Origin: Candidatus Proelusimicrobium tauri
GTDB lineage: Bacteria > Elusimicrobiota > Elusimicrobia > Elusimicrobiales > Elusimicrobiaceae
Reading direction: 5' to 3'
DNA length: 64,000 nt
NCBI GenBank assembly: GCA_002311025.1
Contig: DBYY01000003.1
Span: 1-64,000 of the forward strand
Part shown: piece after piece, positions 9,043 to 18,607 of the stretch
Layout: each line of letters opens with the position of its first letter
Numbering within the stretch: position 1 is the stretch's first letter
Notes under the pieces: generated by a model
The model's input: the letters and a program-made list of their open reading frames with translations, nothing else
Databases searched by the model: none
What the model was told of the DNA's origin: nothing
Made by a program: the position numbers and the translations under genes

Positions 9043-10468
9043 TATGATTATTAGCCTTGATCAAGGCAGTTCTAGTTCCCGCGCGGCTTTAATTGAAGCG
9101 CGCACAGGCAAAATAATTGCCAAAAAATTTGTGTCTGTTCCCTTTGAGGCAAGCCAAAACACTGTTTCTTACGACGGTGCCGCTTTGTTTAATACCCAAA
9201 TGGAAGCCTTGCAGGAAATGTTAGATTATACCGGCTCAGGGCAAATAAAAGCAATTGCTTTAACGGCGCAGCGTTCCACTATTGTTTTGTGGGATAAGGA
9301 AACTGGCTCGGCCTTGTGTCCTATTTTAAGTTGGCTTGATGGCAGAGCAGCACAAATTAGTGCGCTAAATCCGCTTTCTCAAGAAGTTTTTCACCAAAAG
9401 ACAGGACTTTATAACACCCCTTATTTCTCCGCTCCTAAAATTAAATGGTGCCTTGAAAATTATCCTCATGTAAAAAAGGCCTATGAGGTAGGGCGTTTAT
9501 GCGTCGGTCCTGTGGCAAGTTTTATTTTATGGCGTATGAGCGAAGGCAAAATTTTTGCCTGCGACCCTACTTTTGCTCAAAGGACTTTGCTTTTTAACAT
9601 AAATACACAAACTTGGGACGAAGAACTTTTAAAAAGTTTCGGCTTAACCAAAACGATTCTGCCTGAAATAAAACATAGTTTTGATGATTACGGCTCTTAT
9701 GAAAATATACCGGTAAAACTTTGCCTTGGTGATCAGCAGGCAGCGAGCGCGGCTTGCGGTCTTTTAGAGCAAGGTAATGCCAATATCAATTACGGAACGG
9801 GTGCGTTCTTTCTGTTAAATATCGGGCAGGAAAGGGCTTTTGTAGACGGTATTTTAACTTCTCTTTCTTGGGATAGTAAAGAAAGAAAATGTGATTATAT
9901 TTTGGAAGCGCCCTTAAATACGGCAGGTTCTCTTTTTACTTGGATGCAGAAACTCGGTTTTGATTTCTCTTTACAAAATTTAAAAGATATCGCTACAAAA
10001 GCAAAAAACGATATTTTATTTTTACCGGCACTCGGCGGACTTGGCGCCCCTTTGTGGAATTATAAGTTAAAACCCGTTATTGCAGGACTTGAAGTTTCCT
10101 CAACAAAAGAAGATATTATCTTTTCTGCCGTTAGAGGACTTAATTTTGTTATGACCGATATTATTTATTACTTAAAGAGTAAAGGGTATAGTATTTCTTC
10201 CCTGCAAATGTCCGGCGGTCTTTCAAAAGACGGTGTTTTGCCACAACTGCAAAGTGATATTTTGCAAATACCTCTTACTCAGCAGGATGAAAAGGAAACA
10301 ACCCTTATCGGTGCGGCTGCTGTATGTGCAAAAAATATGGATATTGATGTAGACGCTTGGCAAACGAATTTAAAATCTTTTACGCCACAAATCAGTTCGG
10401 AAGAAGCCGCCAAACAATATGTGCGTTGGCGCAAGTTTTTTGAGTGGGCAATTAAGCAGTCTTTTTGA
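9035..10468 (+). CDS. FGGY-family kinase, glycerol kinase-like
   Basis: 477 residues from the ATG at 9035, overlapping the end of the transferase gene. The actin-like ATPase fold is seen from the N-terminal DQGSSSSRAA phosphate loop, the LTAQRSTIVLWDKETG segment (compare the NQRET...WD region of GlpK), the NYGTGAFFLLN loop and the C-terminal GGLSKDGVLPQLQSD motif. Length and motifs fit glycerol kinase best, but substrate specificity cannot be fixed from motifs. The overlap with a phosphoglycerol-transferase-like gene suggests recycling of glycerol or diacylglycerol head groups (inference). Confidence 0.8.
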   Translation: MSDMIISLDQGSSSSRAALIEARTGKIIAKKFVSVPFEASQNTVSYDGAALFNTQMEALQEMLDYTGSGQIKAIALTAQRSTIVLWDKETGSALCPILSWLDGRAAQISALNPLSQEVFHQKTGLYNTPYFSAPKIKWCLENYPHVKKAYEVGRLCVGPVASFILWRMSEGKIFACDPTFAQRTLLFNINTQTWDEELLKSFGLTKTILPEIKHSFDDYGSYENIPVKLCLGDQQAASAACGLLEQGNANINYGTGAFFLLNIGQERAFVDGILTSLSWDSKERKCDYILEAPLNTAGSLFTWMQKLGFDFSLQNLKDIATKAKNDILFLPALGGLGAPLWNYKLKPVIAGLEVSSTKEDIIFSAVRGLNFVMTDIIYYLKSKGYSISSLQMSGGLSKDGVLPQLQSDILQIPLTQQDEKETTLIGAAAVCAKNMDIDVDAWQTNLKSFTPQISSEEAAKQYVRWRKFFEWAIKQSF

Positions 10469-10523
10469 TTTTAGCAACTTTGTTAAACTGAGAATTTTTA
10501 ACCTTAAAACAGGGAGATTCTTT

Positions 10524-11249
10524 ATGCAAGAAATTATAAATCTGATAAAAAAAGCAAAATGCCTAACGGCTTTTACTGGTGCGGGGATTTCAGTTGAAAG
10601 CGGTATTCCCCCCTTTCGCGGAGCAGGCGGCCTTTGGGAAAAATATGACCCAAAATATATTGAAATAGAATTCTTTTATTCTCACCCGAAAGAATCTTGG
10701 GCGGAAATGAAAAAGATATTTTTTAATTCTATGGGTGTAGCCAAGCCAAATACCGCACATAAAACGTTAGCAAAACTTGAAGAACTCGGTTTTTTAAAAG
10801 GTATTATTACACAAAATATTGATAATTTACATCAAAAAGCAGGCAGTAAAAAAGTTTTGGAATATCATGGTACGATTGATACTCTTGTTTGCACAAAATG
10901 CTACAAACGATATTCGACAAAAGAAACAGATTTAAGTGTAGATTTACCCAAATGTTCTTGTGGTGGTATTTTAAAACCGGATTTCGTTTTTTACGGAGAA
11001 GGGATTAACCCACAAATTTATCAAGAGTCTTTAGAACTCGCATTGAACAGTGATGTTATGTTTGTTGTTGGCACTTCGGGCGAGGTTATGCCCGCTTGTA
11101 GTTTACCTATGGTAGCAAAGCAACAAAACGGAGCAGTAATTATTGAAGTCAATACTTTGCCTTCAACCTATACAAACGGAATAAGTGATTATTTTTTTGA
11201 ACAAAAAGCGGGCGATTTTTTCTCCGAAATAGCAAAACGTCTTGATTAG
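10524..11249 (+). CDS. NAD-dependent protein deacylase, sirtuin (Sir2) family
   Basis: 241 residues from the ATG at 10524 with AGGGAG 6 bases upstream; the open frame to 10419 shadows the kinase gene. Sirtuin motifs are in order: FTGAGISVESGIPPFRG, TQNIDNLHQKAG with the catalytic His in EYHG, a zinc site CTKC...CSCGG, and VVGTSGEV. It would remove acyl groups from protein lysines using NAD+. It is 55 bases from the kinase gene and may share its transcript. No terminator is evident after it, only the regulatory region of the next gene. Confidence 0.92.
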   Translation: MQEIINLIKKAKCLTAFTGAGISVESGIPPFRGAGGLWEKYDPKYIEIEFFYSHPKESWAEMKKIFFNSMGVAKPNTAHKTLAKLEELGFLKGIITQNIDNLHQKAGSKKVLEYHGTIDTLVCTKCYKRYSTKETDLSVDLPKCSCGGILKPDFVFYGEGINPQIYQESLELALNSDVMFVVGTSGEVMPACSLPMVAKQQNGAVIIEVNTLPSTYTNGISDYFFEQKAGDFFSEIAKRLD

Positions 11250-11289
11250 TTCAAAAAAAGTTGTTTTTTGAAAAAGTTTTCAGTCGTAT

Positions 11290-11332
11290 CTAGGACTAAA
11301 GACCTAGTTATCTATGGGTCCAAAGTCTCTTG
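11290..11332 (+). promoter_or_regulatory. GGTC-box palindrome and phased half-site (copy 1)
   Basis: CTAGGACTAAAGACCTAG (11290-11307) is an imperfect palindrome. After it comes TATGGGTCCAAAGTCTCTTG (11313-11332), whose last bases overlap a -35 element. Over 37 bases it matches the element at 43475-43511 at 33 positions, and a related element precedes the 1183-residue gene at 50.6 kb. Spacing from palindrome to -35 is the same in copies 1 and 2 (22 bases after CTAG). It is probably a transcription factor binding site, most likely for an activator given its position. Confidence 0.7.
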
Positions 11333-11358
11333 TAGGTGGTATGTAAACTATCTAAAAT
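11330..11358 (+). promoter_or_regulatory. Promoter of the 1648-residue protein gene
   Basis: TTGTAG (11330-11335), 17 bases, TAAAAT (11353-11358). The weak -35 is overlapped by the end of the GGTC element. Confidence 0.6.
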
Positions 11359-11389
11359 ATATATAGAAGGAAATAAAATAGGAGATAAA

Positions 11390-14300
11390 ATGAAAAAGAT
11401 TCTTTCTGTTGTTATAGGTAAAAAAGTAAAACTTTTTTGTAGTAAGGCAATTTGTCTTGCCTTATCTTTCACTTTATTAATAGAATTAACATCCCCTGCT
11501 TTTGCTGCCTTTAGAGAAGAAATAAACGAAGAAAAACAAGTTCGCGCCGCACTTGAGGAAGCACTTGAAGAAGAATATAAAAAACAAAAGCCCGATCCCT
11601 CTAAAGAAGCCCTAAAGGCGTGTCTTGAAAAGGGTTATTATACCAAATGCGACGAATATGTCAATGAAATCACAAAACTCTTTACCGATACAAGAGATAA
11701 AATAGAAAACGGCAAACAAGGCAAAGAAGAAAATTTTACTCCTATCTCCTCAAAAGAATATAAAAAACAACTTAAAAAACACATCGAACAAGAATATGAA
11801 AAACAATCAAAAGAAATAGAAAAACTCTATCAGGAAGAAAACAAAAAAATTGAGTATGAGTATAGAGGTGTTACTCTTAAATCTGCGGAGAATTCTAACT
11901 ATTTATTTGCTTTATCGGAGTTAAAAAAATGGCAAAAAGATAATATGGAAAGTCTTGAATCTTGGAAGGAAGAAATCTTTCAAGGGCAGGATAAATACTA
12001 CCAACAATATTTAAAAGAATTTGAAAAAAGCGTAGAGGGATATAAAGCAGATAAAGAAAAAGTGCTTCAGGATTATTTTAAAGAGTTGGCTAATAATCTA
12101 ATCCAAGTCTACGATAAAACTTCCGGCGAAACCAAAAGAAAGATGGTAGATCTTTTTGTGATGATACTTTCAATGGAAAGTGAAAACGTAAAATTCTTTG
12201 ATAGTGCACAAAGAAGTAAAATCTATAGAATTTTTAATAATTTCGTCGCTCCCTATAACAGCGGAAATAAAAGATTAAACCCCTGCCGCTTCCACACAAG
12301 AGCAAGAAATGATGACGAGATGGTAAGTTATAACAAGTATATGGAGCAAAAAAGTGCAGCGGAAGAAGAAAGAAGGAGCACTTTATCCGCAAGAGATCAA
12401 GTTGCAAGACAAATGCGCGGCTACGAACAAATGGTAGAAGACACTTTAAGAGCGCCGATAACAGAACTTGTAGATGAAGGTGCTTGCCAAGCAGCGCTTT
12501 CCTCATTAGATGGATTATCCTTTTATAAGGGCGGTTGGGATATGTCTGCTGTTACCGTATTGATGCTGCTAAATCTCACAGAACCTTTGGAATCGCAAAT
12601 TTTATTAATGGGAACAAAAACATTAATAGAAACAGGCAGATTAGATCAGTTAGCAACATTCCAACTTGGCTTAGTCACCGAAGAAGCCAAATACTCCAAA
12701 ACAGATGATTTAAAATTAAAAGAAGAAATCTTTTTCAGTAACAGATTTTACAGAGAACCTTATAAAAACTCTCGCTATTCTAAAGAAGATGGTGGTGGAG
12801 ATGCTTTTAGAGATATGGCGGAAATGCTCGCCAAAGAAAAGACTTTAGCAGCAAAACAAGTTCAGCATCAGATATTAGATAACTCAGTATATTTTCATAA
12901 TGGCAGACTCGTATTTAATAATAATTTACCTTTAACTTACGGTATTTTACTTTATAATCCCTCTGTAATAGATAGTTTTATGCCTCAAACGGCAACGGCA
13001 AATAATAGTGCTGAACCTTTAGGATATTACTATAACAGTCAAGCAGTATATTCCAATTATATTGACGGATATGTGGAATTATATATAAAGAGCGATAAGG
13101 AAGGCACAATATCTTTAGGCGACCAAGCAGTATTAAATTATGATGACGGAACAGGTTTTAAAACGAAATTAGCAGGTTCTTTGCGTAAAGAAATCTTAAA
13201 CAGTTATCAAAAGACAGAAGCAAAAAGGCAAGAAGATTATGATAAATTCTTTGCGAATAAGAAACCGAGTGTATTTTTTGCTGAAGAATTTTATAAAGCA
13301 GATTTCGTAGACTTAACGGCGGAAGAAAAATATGAAATGGATCAGGCCTTACTAAAGAAATATCCTTCTTTAAAGAATATCAGTAAAGGCCACAAAAAGA
13401 AATTAGAAAATCACAGAAGGAATTTAGAAATTACAACAGGTGTATTAACGATAATAGATGTCGCTTTAACCGTTTGGTGTGTTGCGGATATTTACAAACT
13501 GATAAAGTGGGGCGTGAAAGGCATACAAGGGTTAAGAGTATTAGTTAAAGCAGGCAAAACAGCCGCTGGTTTATCAACAGCAAGAAGAATGGTATTTTTT
13601 AGAACCTTAGCAGCGGAAAATAAAAATGTTTTAGATGTTCATAGAAGAATAAAGAAAATCAAAAGTGTTCCCAGCAGAATAGTAAATAAATTCCCCGCTT
13701 ATAGTTCCGGTGCACCTTTAGTGAGAATGTCTCACGACGGTAGCAGGGCTTTACAGGTAACAAAACTAGATGGCACCCCCGTAATTATCGGCCGCAATAC
13801 CAAGAAAGGACAGGTTATTGAATCTGAATTTTCAAAAATAATGATGGGAACAAGAGATTATATGGCAACTCCCGCCGGTATGCCTGGGCAAAGACTTGCC
13901 GTTCAACATTATAATAAATATGTAGTTGCCGGCGGTACAAATACTTTCTGGAAGAAAGCCCTAAAGACTGTTCAAGTAGCAAAGACCTACGGACCTATTC
14001 AAATTTTCAAAAAAGATGGCATAACTCCTCTTGAATATAAAGATCTTAAATTTAATAAAGAAGGATACTTTGAAATTGATGGTGATTTATTTAAAACTTT
14101 TAAAGCAACCTTGGAACCTGATGACATTATTAAATATAATAAGTTGCTTGAAGGCACTATTGCAGATTTAGAAAAGACTTTGGCTTTAAATCAAGAAAAA
14201 ATTGCTTATTATGCAAAAAATGTGAATATTCTCTCCGCAGAGGAATTACTTGAATACGAAAAGTTTAATAATCTTGCTAAATATTTAGAAATGTTAAAGC

Positions 14301-16336
14301 AAAAACGCTATATCACTTTAAGATCTAAAAATCAGCCTTTCAATATTGCTGAAAAATGGAGACTTCATAAAAAAGAATATAATGTTGTTCCTTTATATGA
14401 TGTTAAAGGGGATATCGTCGCAAGAGTTTCTTTAGATATGGCTTTGAAAAATTCCATAAGCATTTCTGACGCAATTAATAGTGGCAGTAAACTCCTCTTA
14501 AAAGATAATAAAATTATTTTAGGTGGTAAAGCCCTTGATGTTAATATCGGTGTACCTAAGGAAGTTATTACCTTAATGGCTAAATCCGGTGTAAAAGTGG
14601 AAGATCTTTCCTTCTTAACCTTAGTTAAGAAATCCAGCAAAATGTGGCCTTTGTTCTTTAATAATATGTTGTCCTTATCAGCCGGTGCAACAAGTTTGAA
14701 TATGTCTTTAAATCAGGCGCCGTTTAATAATCCAAACGATCCCAACTATATCCCCCAACCTATTATTTTTGGCGTGAGTGTTGGCTTCCCTTATGCCTTC
14801 TCTTTATTATCGCCTATGGCTGCTCCTTTTGTAAAACGCTTTGGTGCTGCTAATGTTCAAACTACGGCTTTAATTATAGGCGGTTCCGGTATGGCTTATG
14901 CTGCTTTCAACCACTATAATGGGTTTGCCAGTAAGAAAAAAGATGCAAACGGGAATGTAATCTATGATGAAAACGGGCATACAATGACGGCAGAGGTGGC
15001 TCCTTCTTATATACCTTTGGTTGTTGCTTCTCTTTCTGCAGGGGTTTCTTCTTCTCTTACAAGAGCCTCTTTAAATGCTGCAATACACAGATATCAAACC
15101 ACAAAAGCAAGTATGACCATTTCAATGCTTGCTAAAAATGTGGGTTCTTTATCTATGGTTCTTCTCCCTTGGGGCGCGCAAGCAATATGGGGTAAGAATA
15201 ACGTGGACTTCTCCTTCTCTTATCCTGCTTTAGCAGGACTTGCAGTGCTAGGTATAATAGCGATGAAAGGATTTATTCCTTCTAGTGTTGCTAGAGAATT
15301 TAATTATAAAATTATGCCTAACAAGACAACGGTTTTACCCAGATTAAGAGATTTCGGTGATGCCACTAAAGAAATTTTTAAACCCTTTACACTTTTTGCC
15401 TCTTCAAAGATAATGCCTTATTATTTAAGTTATCTTTCCTTCGGTGCGATGGAATCTTATGTCTTATTTAAAACTTATAATAGCTTTAGAAGAGATTCTG
15501 TAGAAACTTATATGAGCAATCATACCAATAGCAGTAAAAACTTTAATAAACTGCTTGCCTCTACTTTAGTTACTATACCTTCTGCTTTTGTCAGATTTAA
15601 AGTAAAGAGAAAAACAACCTTCCCACAAGGTATTCGTAACAGTATTTTACTGACGACAGCAGGTACAATCGGTTTGATGTTACCAAGTGATAAATTCTCT
15701 TATCGAACAAACATTGCTATAGGTATCTTAAGCGGTACATTAGTCGGTTTCGGAACAGCAAATATGTATCAATATTTACAAAAAACAATGATTGCCGGTA
15801 TTGAAGATATTACGGTTAAAGGTGTTTTACCTTTAGCAAGAAAATTTGACGGTGTGACCGGTTTAACAACAACGGCTATATCCTTCTATTCCGGTGCTTA
15901 TATCGGTTCATTTATACCGTACGGCTACAGTTTGATTTCCGAAAAGAAATTACAAGCCGGTGCCACAGATTTTGAAGCAAACCAATCTGTATTGCCTTTG
16001 GCTCTAGGTGTTTATGCTTTGGGTACAGTTCCCTTATTCTTTACTCCTATGGGAAGAAATCTTATTAATAAGGTGAGTCCCTATACCCCGTTTGTTTCTA
16101 TACCTTTAGGCATAAACTCAATGAGAAATTTGTATAAAGATTATAATGCAAAAATGCCTTTACAAACATATCCCATAATCCCTGTGTTTAATAACAGGTC
16201 TTATACTCCGAGTCTTGATATAAGTTTGCCCAGACCTGTTTTAAATTTTGAACCTTATGAAAAGTTCACTTTAAAACCTCTTTTTGATGATATTCAAGTT
16301 GAGGAAAGTTCTGAGGATAATACACAGGAAAAATAA
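11390..16336 (+). CDS. Giant secreted/membrane protein with C-terminal MFS-like transporter region
   Basis: 1648 residues from the ATG at 11390 (GGAG at 11381; the longer frame to 11336 runs into the promoter). Order: basic start and a long hydrophobic signal segment ending near SPAFAAF (about residue 40); Lys/Glu-rich coiled coil (about 45-240); a conserved domain with SRYSKEDGGGDAFRDMAEML near 465; a hydrophobic pair with LTVWCVADIYKLIKWG near 690-715; a soluble linker region (715-1090); then about a dozen hydrophobic helices (about 1090-1570) that read like a major facilitator fold. The first 780 residues are paralogous to the 1183-residue protein at 46985-50536. I do not know its function. 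A terminator follows. Confidence 0.75.
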   Translation: MKKILSVVIGKKVKLFCSKAICLALSFTLLIELTSPAFAAFREEINEEKQVRAALEEALEEEYKKQKPDPSKEALKACLEKGYYTKCDEYVNEITKLFTDTRDKIENGKQGKEENFTPISSKEYKKQLKKHIEQEYEKQSKEIEKLYQEENKKIEYEYRGVTLKSAENSNYLFALSELKKWQKDNMESLESWKEEIFQGQDKYYQQYLKEFEKSVEGYKADKEKVLQDYFKELANNLIQVYDKTSGETKRKMVDLFVMILSMESENVKFFDSAQRSKIYRIFNNFVAPYNSGNKRLNPCRFHTRARNDDEMVSYNKYMEQKSAAEEERRSTLSARDQVARQMRGYEQMVEDTLRAPITELVDEGACQAALSSLDGLSFYKGGWDMSAVTVLMLLNLTEPLESQILLMGTKTLIETGRLDQLATFQLGLVTEEAKYSKTDDLKLKEEIFFSNRFYREPYKNSRYSKEDGGGDAFRDMAEMLAKEKTLAAKQVQHQILDNSVYFHNGRLVFNNNLPLTYGILLYNPSVIDSFMPQTATANNSAEPLGYYYNSQAVYSNYIDGYVELYIKSDKEGTISLGDQAVLNYDDGTGFKTKLAGSLRKEILNSYQKTEAKRQEDYDKFFANKKPSVFFAEEFYKADFVDLTAEEKYEMDQALLKKYPSLKNISKGHKKKLENHRRNLEITTGVLTIIDVALTVWCVADIYKLIKWGVKGIQGLRVLVKAGKTAAGLSTARRMVFFRTLAAENKNVLDVHRRIKKIKSVPSRIVNKFPAYSSGAPLVRMSHDGSRALQVTKLDGTPVIIGRNTKKGQVIESEFSKIMMGTRDYMATPAGMPGQRLAVQHYNKYVVAGGTNTFWKKALKTVQVAKTYGPIQIFKKDGITPLEYKDLKFNKEGYFEIDGDLFKTFKATLEPDDIIKYNKLLEGTIADLEKTLALNQEKIAYYAKNVNILSAEELLEYEKFNNLAKYLEMLKQKRYITLRSKNQPFNIAEKWRLHKKEYNVVPLYDVKGDIVARVSLDMALKNSISISDAINSGSKLLLKDNKIILGGKALDVNIGVPKEVITLMAKSGVKVEDLSFLTLVKKSSKMWPLFFNNMLSLSAGATSLNMSLNQAPFNNPNDPNYIPQPIIFGVSVGFPYAFSLLSPMAAPFVKRFGAANVQTTALIIGGSGMAYAAFNHYNGFASKKKDANGNVIYDENGHTMTAEVAPSYIPLVVASLSAGVSSSLTRASLNAAIHRYQTTKASMTISMLAKNVGSLSMVLLPWGAQAIWGKNNVDFSFSYPALAGLAVLGIIAMKGFIPSSVAREFNYKIMPNKTTVLPRLRDFGDATKEIFKPFTLFASSKIMPYYLSYLSFGAMESYVLFKTYNSFRRDSVETYMSNHTNSSKNFNKLLASTLVTIPSAFVRFKVKRKTTFPQGIRNSILLTTAGTIGLMLPSDKFSYRTNIAIGILSGTLVGFGTANMYQYLQKTMIAGIEDITVKGVLPLARKFDGVTGLTTTAISFYSGAYIGSFIPYGYSLISEKKLQAGATDFEANQSVLPLALGVYALGTVPLFFTPMGRNLINKVSPYTPFVSIPLGINSMRNLYKDYNAKMPLQTYPIIPVFNNRSYTPSLDISLPRPVLNFEPYEKFTLKPLFDDIQVEESSEDNTQEK

Positions 16337-16351
16337 GTTTTTACAGATAAA

Positions 16352-16391
16352 AATAAAACCCGTTTATTCTTTTTTATAAACGGGTTTTATT
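16352..16391. terminator. Bidirectional terminator
   Basis: AATAAAACCCGTTTAT pairs with ATAAACGGGTTTTATT, A-rich on one side and T-rich on the other, between the convergent giant gene and cytidine deaminase gene. Confidence 0.88.
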
Positions 16392-16408
16392 ATTTCTTTT
16401 AAAGATAA

Positions 16409-16840
16409 CTATTTCAATGCTTTTGAGTTGAAAGGATAAGGATAATAATCTCTTAGTTTTTTACAAACAATGCGCTTTGCAGTTTTGCCGGATAAATCTG
16501 CCGTGCAAACAGGCATATCTTGCGAGCCAAACTCCGCCATAACTTGTCTGCATGCACCGCAAGGCGTGCTTAAAGGACCAAGTCCTTTTTGTTTAAAAAC
16601 AATTACAATTGCTTTTATGGATTTTTCCCCCGCTGCAATTGCAGAAAAAATAGCACATCTTTCCGCGCAAATTGTTACCCCGTAAGAAGCATTTTCTATA
16701 TTAGTGCCTTGATACATTTTTCCGCTTTCCCCAAGTACGGCAGCACCTACTTTAAATTTTGAATAGGGCGAATAAGAATTCTGCATGCCTTCTCTTGCCT
16801 TTTCAATAAGTTTATTTAAAAGTTCTTTAGATAATTTCAT
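16409..16840 (-). CDS. cdd: Cytidine deaminase
   Basis: 143 residues from the ATG at 16840, which is preceded by GGGAGGGG; an upstream in-frame ATG at 16870 would place the ribosome site inside the gene. It deaminates cytidine and deoxycytidine to uridine forms. The zinc motifs CAERCA (Cys ligand, catalytic Glu) and PCGACRQ (two Cys ligands) and the SPYSKFKVGAAV start are diagnostic of short homotetrameric Cdd. It lies 58 bases after the glycosyltransferase gene and may be the last gene of that minus-strand unit. Confidence 0.93.
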   Translation of the reverse strand: MKLSKELLNKLIEKAREGMQNSYSPYSKFKVGAAVLGESGKMYQGTNIENASYGVTICAERCAIFSAIAAGEKSIKAIVIVFKQKGLGPLSTPCGACRQVMAEFGSQDMPVCTADLSGKTAKRIVCKKLRDYYPYPFNSKALK

Positions 16841-16898
16841 AATCCCCTCCCGTCTAAGAATAAGATACAAATAAATTAAACTTTCGTCAAGAGGTAAA

Positions 16899-17846
16899 TT
16901 AATTTAGAGTTTTTTCAATAATATATCTGGGGCGGCGTTTGGTTTCAAGATAAGTTTTGCCAATATATTCGCCGATAATGCCGATAGCAAAAAGTTGAAG
17001 CCCGCCAAGCAACCAAATTGAGCAAATTAAACTGGCATAACCTGGAAAGGCCCTATTGCTTAACAGTCGAGTTAAAAAGAAATAAGCAAAAACAATTGAA
17101 CTGAGAAGGGCAATCGTAATACCTAGTAAACTTATAATTCGGATAGGAATAACACTAAAGGATGTTACGGCTTGCCATGCTAAACCACTTAATTTTAAGA
17201 AAGGATATTTTGTTTCCCCTGCGATACGCGGTGTTCTATTATAATACACATAGGCTTTTTTAAAACCGATATCGGCAACTATGGCTCTTAGGAACAAATT
17301 AACTTCTTTATAATTCTCAAGAACTTTTAACGGTTCTTTAGCAATTAAACGATAATCTGCATGATTAGGAATAATGTTTATTTTAAGTATTTGCATTAAC
17401 TTATAAAAGGTTAAGGCCGGAATCTTTTTGAATAAAGAATCTTTAGAGCGGTCCTTTCTGCAGCCGAAAACAACTTGCGCTCCGTTTTTATATTCCTTAA
17501 TAAAATCTTCTACGGCGTCTATATTATCTTGTAAGTCAGCATCTAAGGAAATAGTAAAATCACAAAAATCTTTTGCCCAAACCAAACCTGCGTATAAGGC
17601 GCACTCATGTCCAACATTTTTGGCAAGTTTTATACAACTGAAAGTAGGGTCTTCTTTATGTAAATTTTCTATAATTTGCCAAGTTTTATCTTTTGAGCCA
17701 TCGTCGACAAATAAAACTTTGCTTTGTTCGGAAATTTCTTTTTCTTTAATAAGTTTTTTTAGTTTTGCTAAAAAAACAGGTGCACTTTTTGGCAAAGCAT
17801 CTTCTTCATTATAACAAGGAACTACAAAATAACAAATAGGTAACAT
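16899..17846 (-). CDS. GT2 glycosyltransferase with C-terminal membrane helices (GtrB/DPM1-like)
   Basis: 315 residues. A GT-A domain (1-225) has VVPCYNEEDALP at the start, FVDDGSKDKTWQ, and the metal-binding SLDADLQD. Two membrane helices follow (about 230-260 and 265-295), then GEYIGKTYLETKRRP. This is the polyprenyl-phosphate sugar transferase type, which charges undecaprenyl phosphate with a sugar at the inner leaflet. It lies 3 bases from the methyltransferase gene in a minus-strand unit with MsbA, so an envelope glycan or lipid A role is likely. Confidence 0.85.
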   Translation of the reverse strand: MLPICYFVVPCYNEEDALPKSAPVFLAKLKKLIKEKEISEQSKVLFVDDGSKDKTWQIIENLHKEDPTFSCIKLAKNVGHECALYAGLVWAKDFCDFTISLDADLQDNIDAVEDFIKEYKNGAQVVFGCRKDRSKDSLFKKIPALTFYKLMQILKINIIPNHADYRLIAKEPLKVLENYKEVNLFLRAIVADIGFKKAYVYYNRTPRIAGETKYPFLKLSGLAWQAVTSFSVIPIRIISLLGITIALLSSIVFAYFFLTRLLSNRAFPGYASLICSIWLLGGLQLFAIGIIGEYIGKTYLETKRRPRYIIEKTLN

Positions 17847-17849
17847 AGT

Positions 17850-18581
17850 TTATTTTACTCCTTTCGAAGAAAAGTCTTCTATATAATGTATATCTCCGCC
17901 GTCTTTAGATTCTTGACAAACAATATTTTTGTGAGGTGGTTTAATTGCCAACAAAAAACTTTCTGTTGACGGAAAGAAATTTATATGTAATTCAAAGGTG
18001 TATTTGTGGCTTCTTTGCTTTGGAACAATTATAATTAAGCGTTTCTTTGTGATACGTCTTAATTCCTTCATACAAGTTTGAATATCTAAAACATGTTCTA
18101 AACAATGAGCGCAAATTACGGTATCAAAAGATTTATCCGGAAAAGGTGTTTTTTCTAACTTAGAACTTATGAATTTTATTTGAGGATATTTCTTTATCAA
18201 CTTAGGAGAAATTATAAAATCCGCACCGGTAACTTCTTTTGTTTTGTCTTCTGCGATTTTTGAAGTTAAAAAACCCTTTCCGCAAGGAATATCCAAAATG
18301 GTTTTCCCTTTTAATTCCTTCATTATAAAATCAAGACTATAAGTTGAAAGATCTGTTTGCCTGTTTATTTTACAATTTACAATTTTTTTGTAAGTGTTTA
18401 AGTACTCTTCTTCTGAGATAAAAGGTGCTTTGCTCTTAAAGTCTAAAATAAGATTCGTATTTTTTCTGTATAGAATCCATACTAAAGGCTTCATAAACCA
18501 CCTTTGGTCTAATAAAAGAGGTGGCAATAATTGATCTAAAACAAAATGTATTTTATTAGTTAAATTTCTATGTAGTTTCAT
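17850..18581 (-). CDS. SAM-dependent class I methyltransferase
   Basis: 243 residues. The Rossmann motif I is ILDIPCGKGFLTSKIAED (about 95-112), followed by an acidic motif II region VTGADFI and the post-motif CAHCLEHVLDIQ typical of Methyltransf_11 proteins. The N-terminal 90 residues are basic and hydrophobic, without a signal peptide. Between MsbA (26 bases away) and a lipid-linked-sugar transferase, it probably methylates a sugar or lipid intermediate (inference); the substrate cannot be read from the sequence. Confidence 0.78.
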   Translation of the reverse strand: MKLHRNLTNKIHFVLDQLLPPLLLDQRWFMKPLVWILYRKNTNLILDFKSKAPFISEEEYLNTYKKIVNCKINRQTDLSTYSLDFIMKELKGKTILDIPCGKGFLTSKIAEDKTKEVTGADFIISPKLIKKYPQIKFISSKLEKTPFPDKSFDTVICAHCLEHVLDIQTCMKELRRITKKRLIIIVPKQRSHKYTFELHINFFPSTESFLLAIKPPHKNIVCQESKDGGDIHYIEDFSSKGVK

Positions 18582-18607
18582 TTTCTTTTACTCTTTTGAA
18601 CACATTA

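Noticed and set aside
11336..11389. Upstream start for the 1648-residue protein
   Set aside because: It would lie within the promoter; the ATG at 11390 has GGAG and opens a proper signal sequence.
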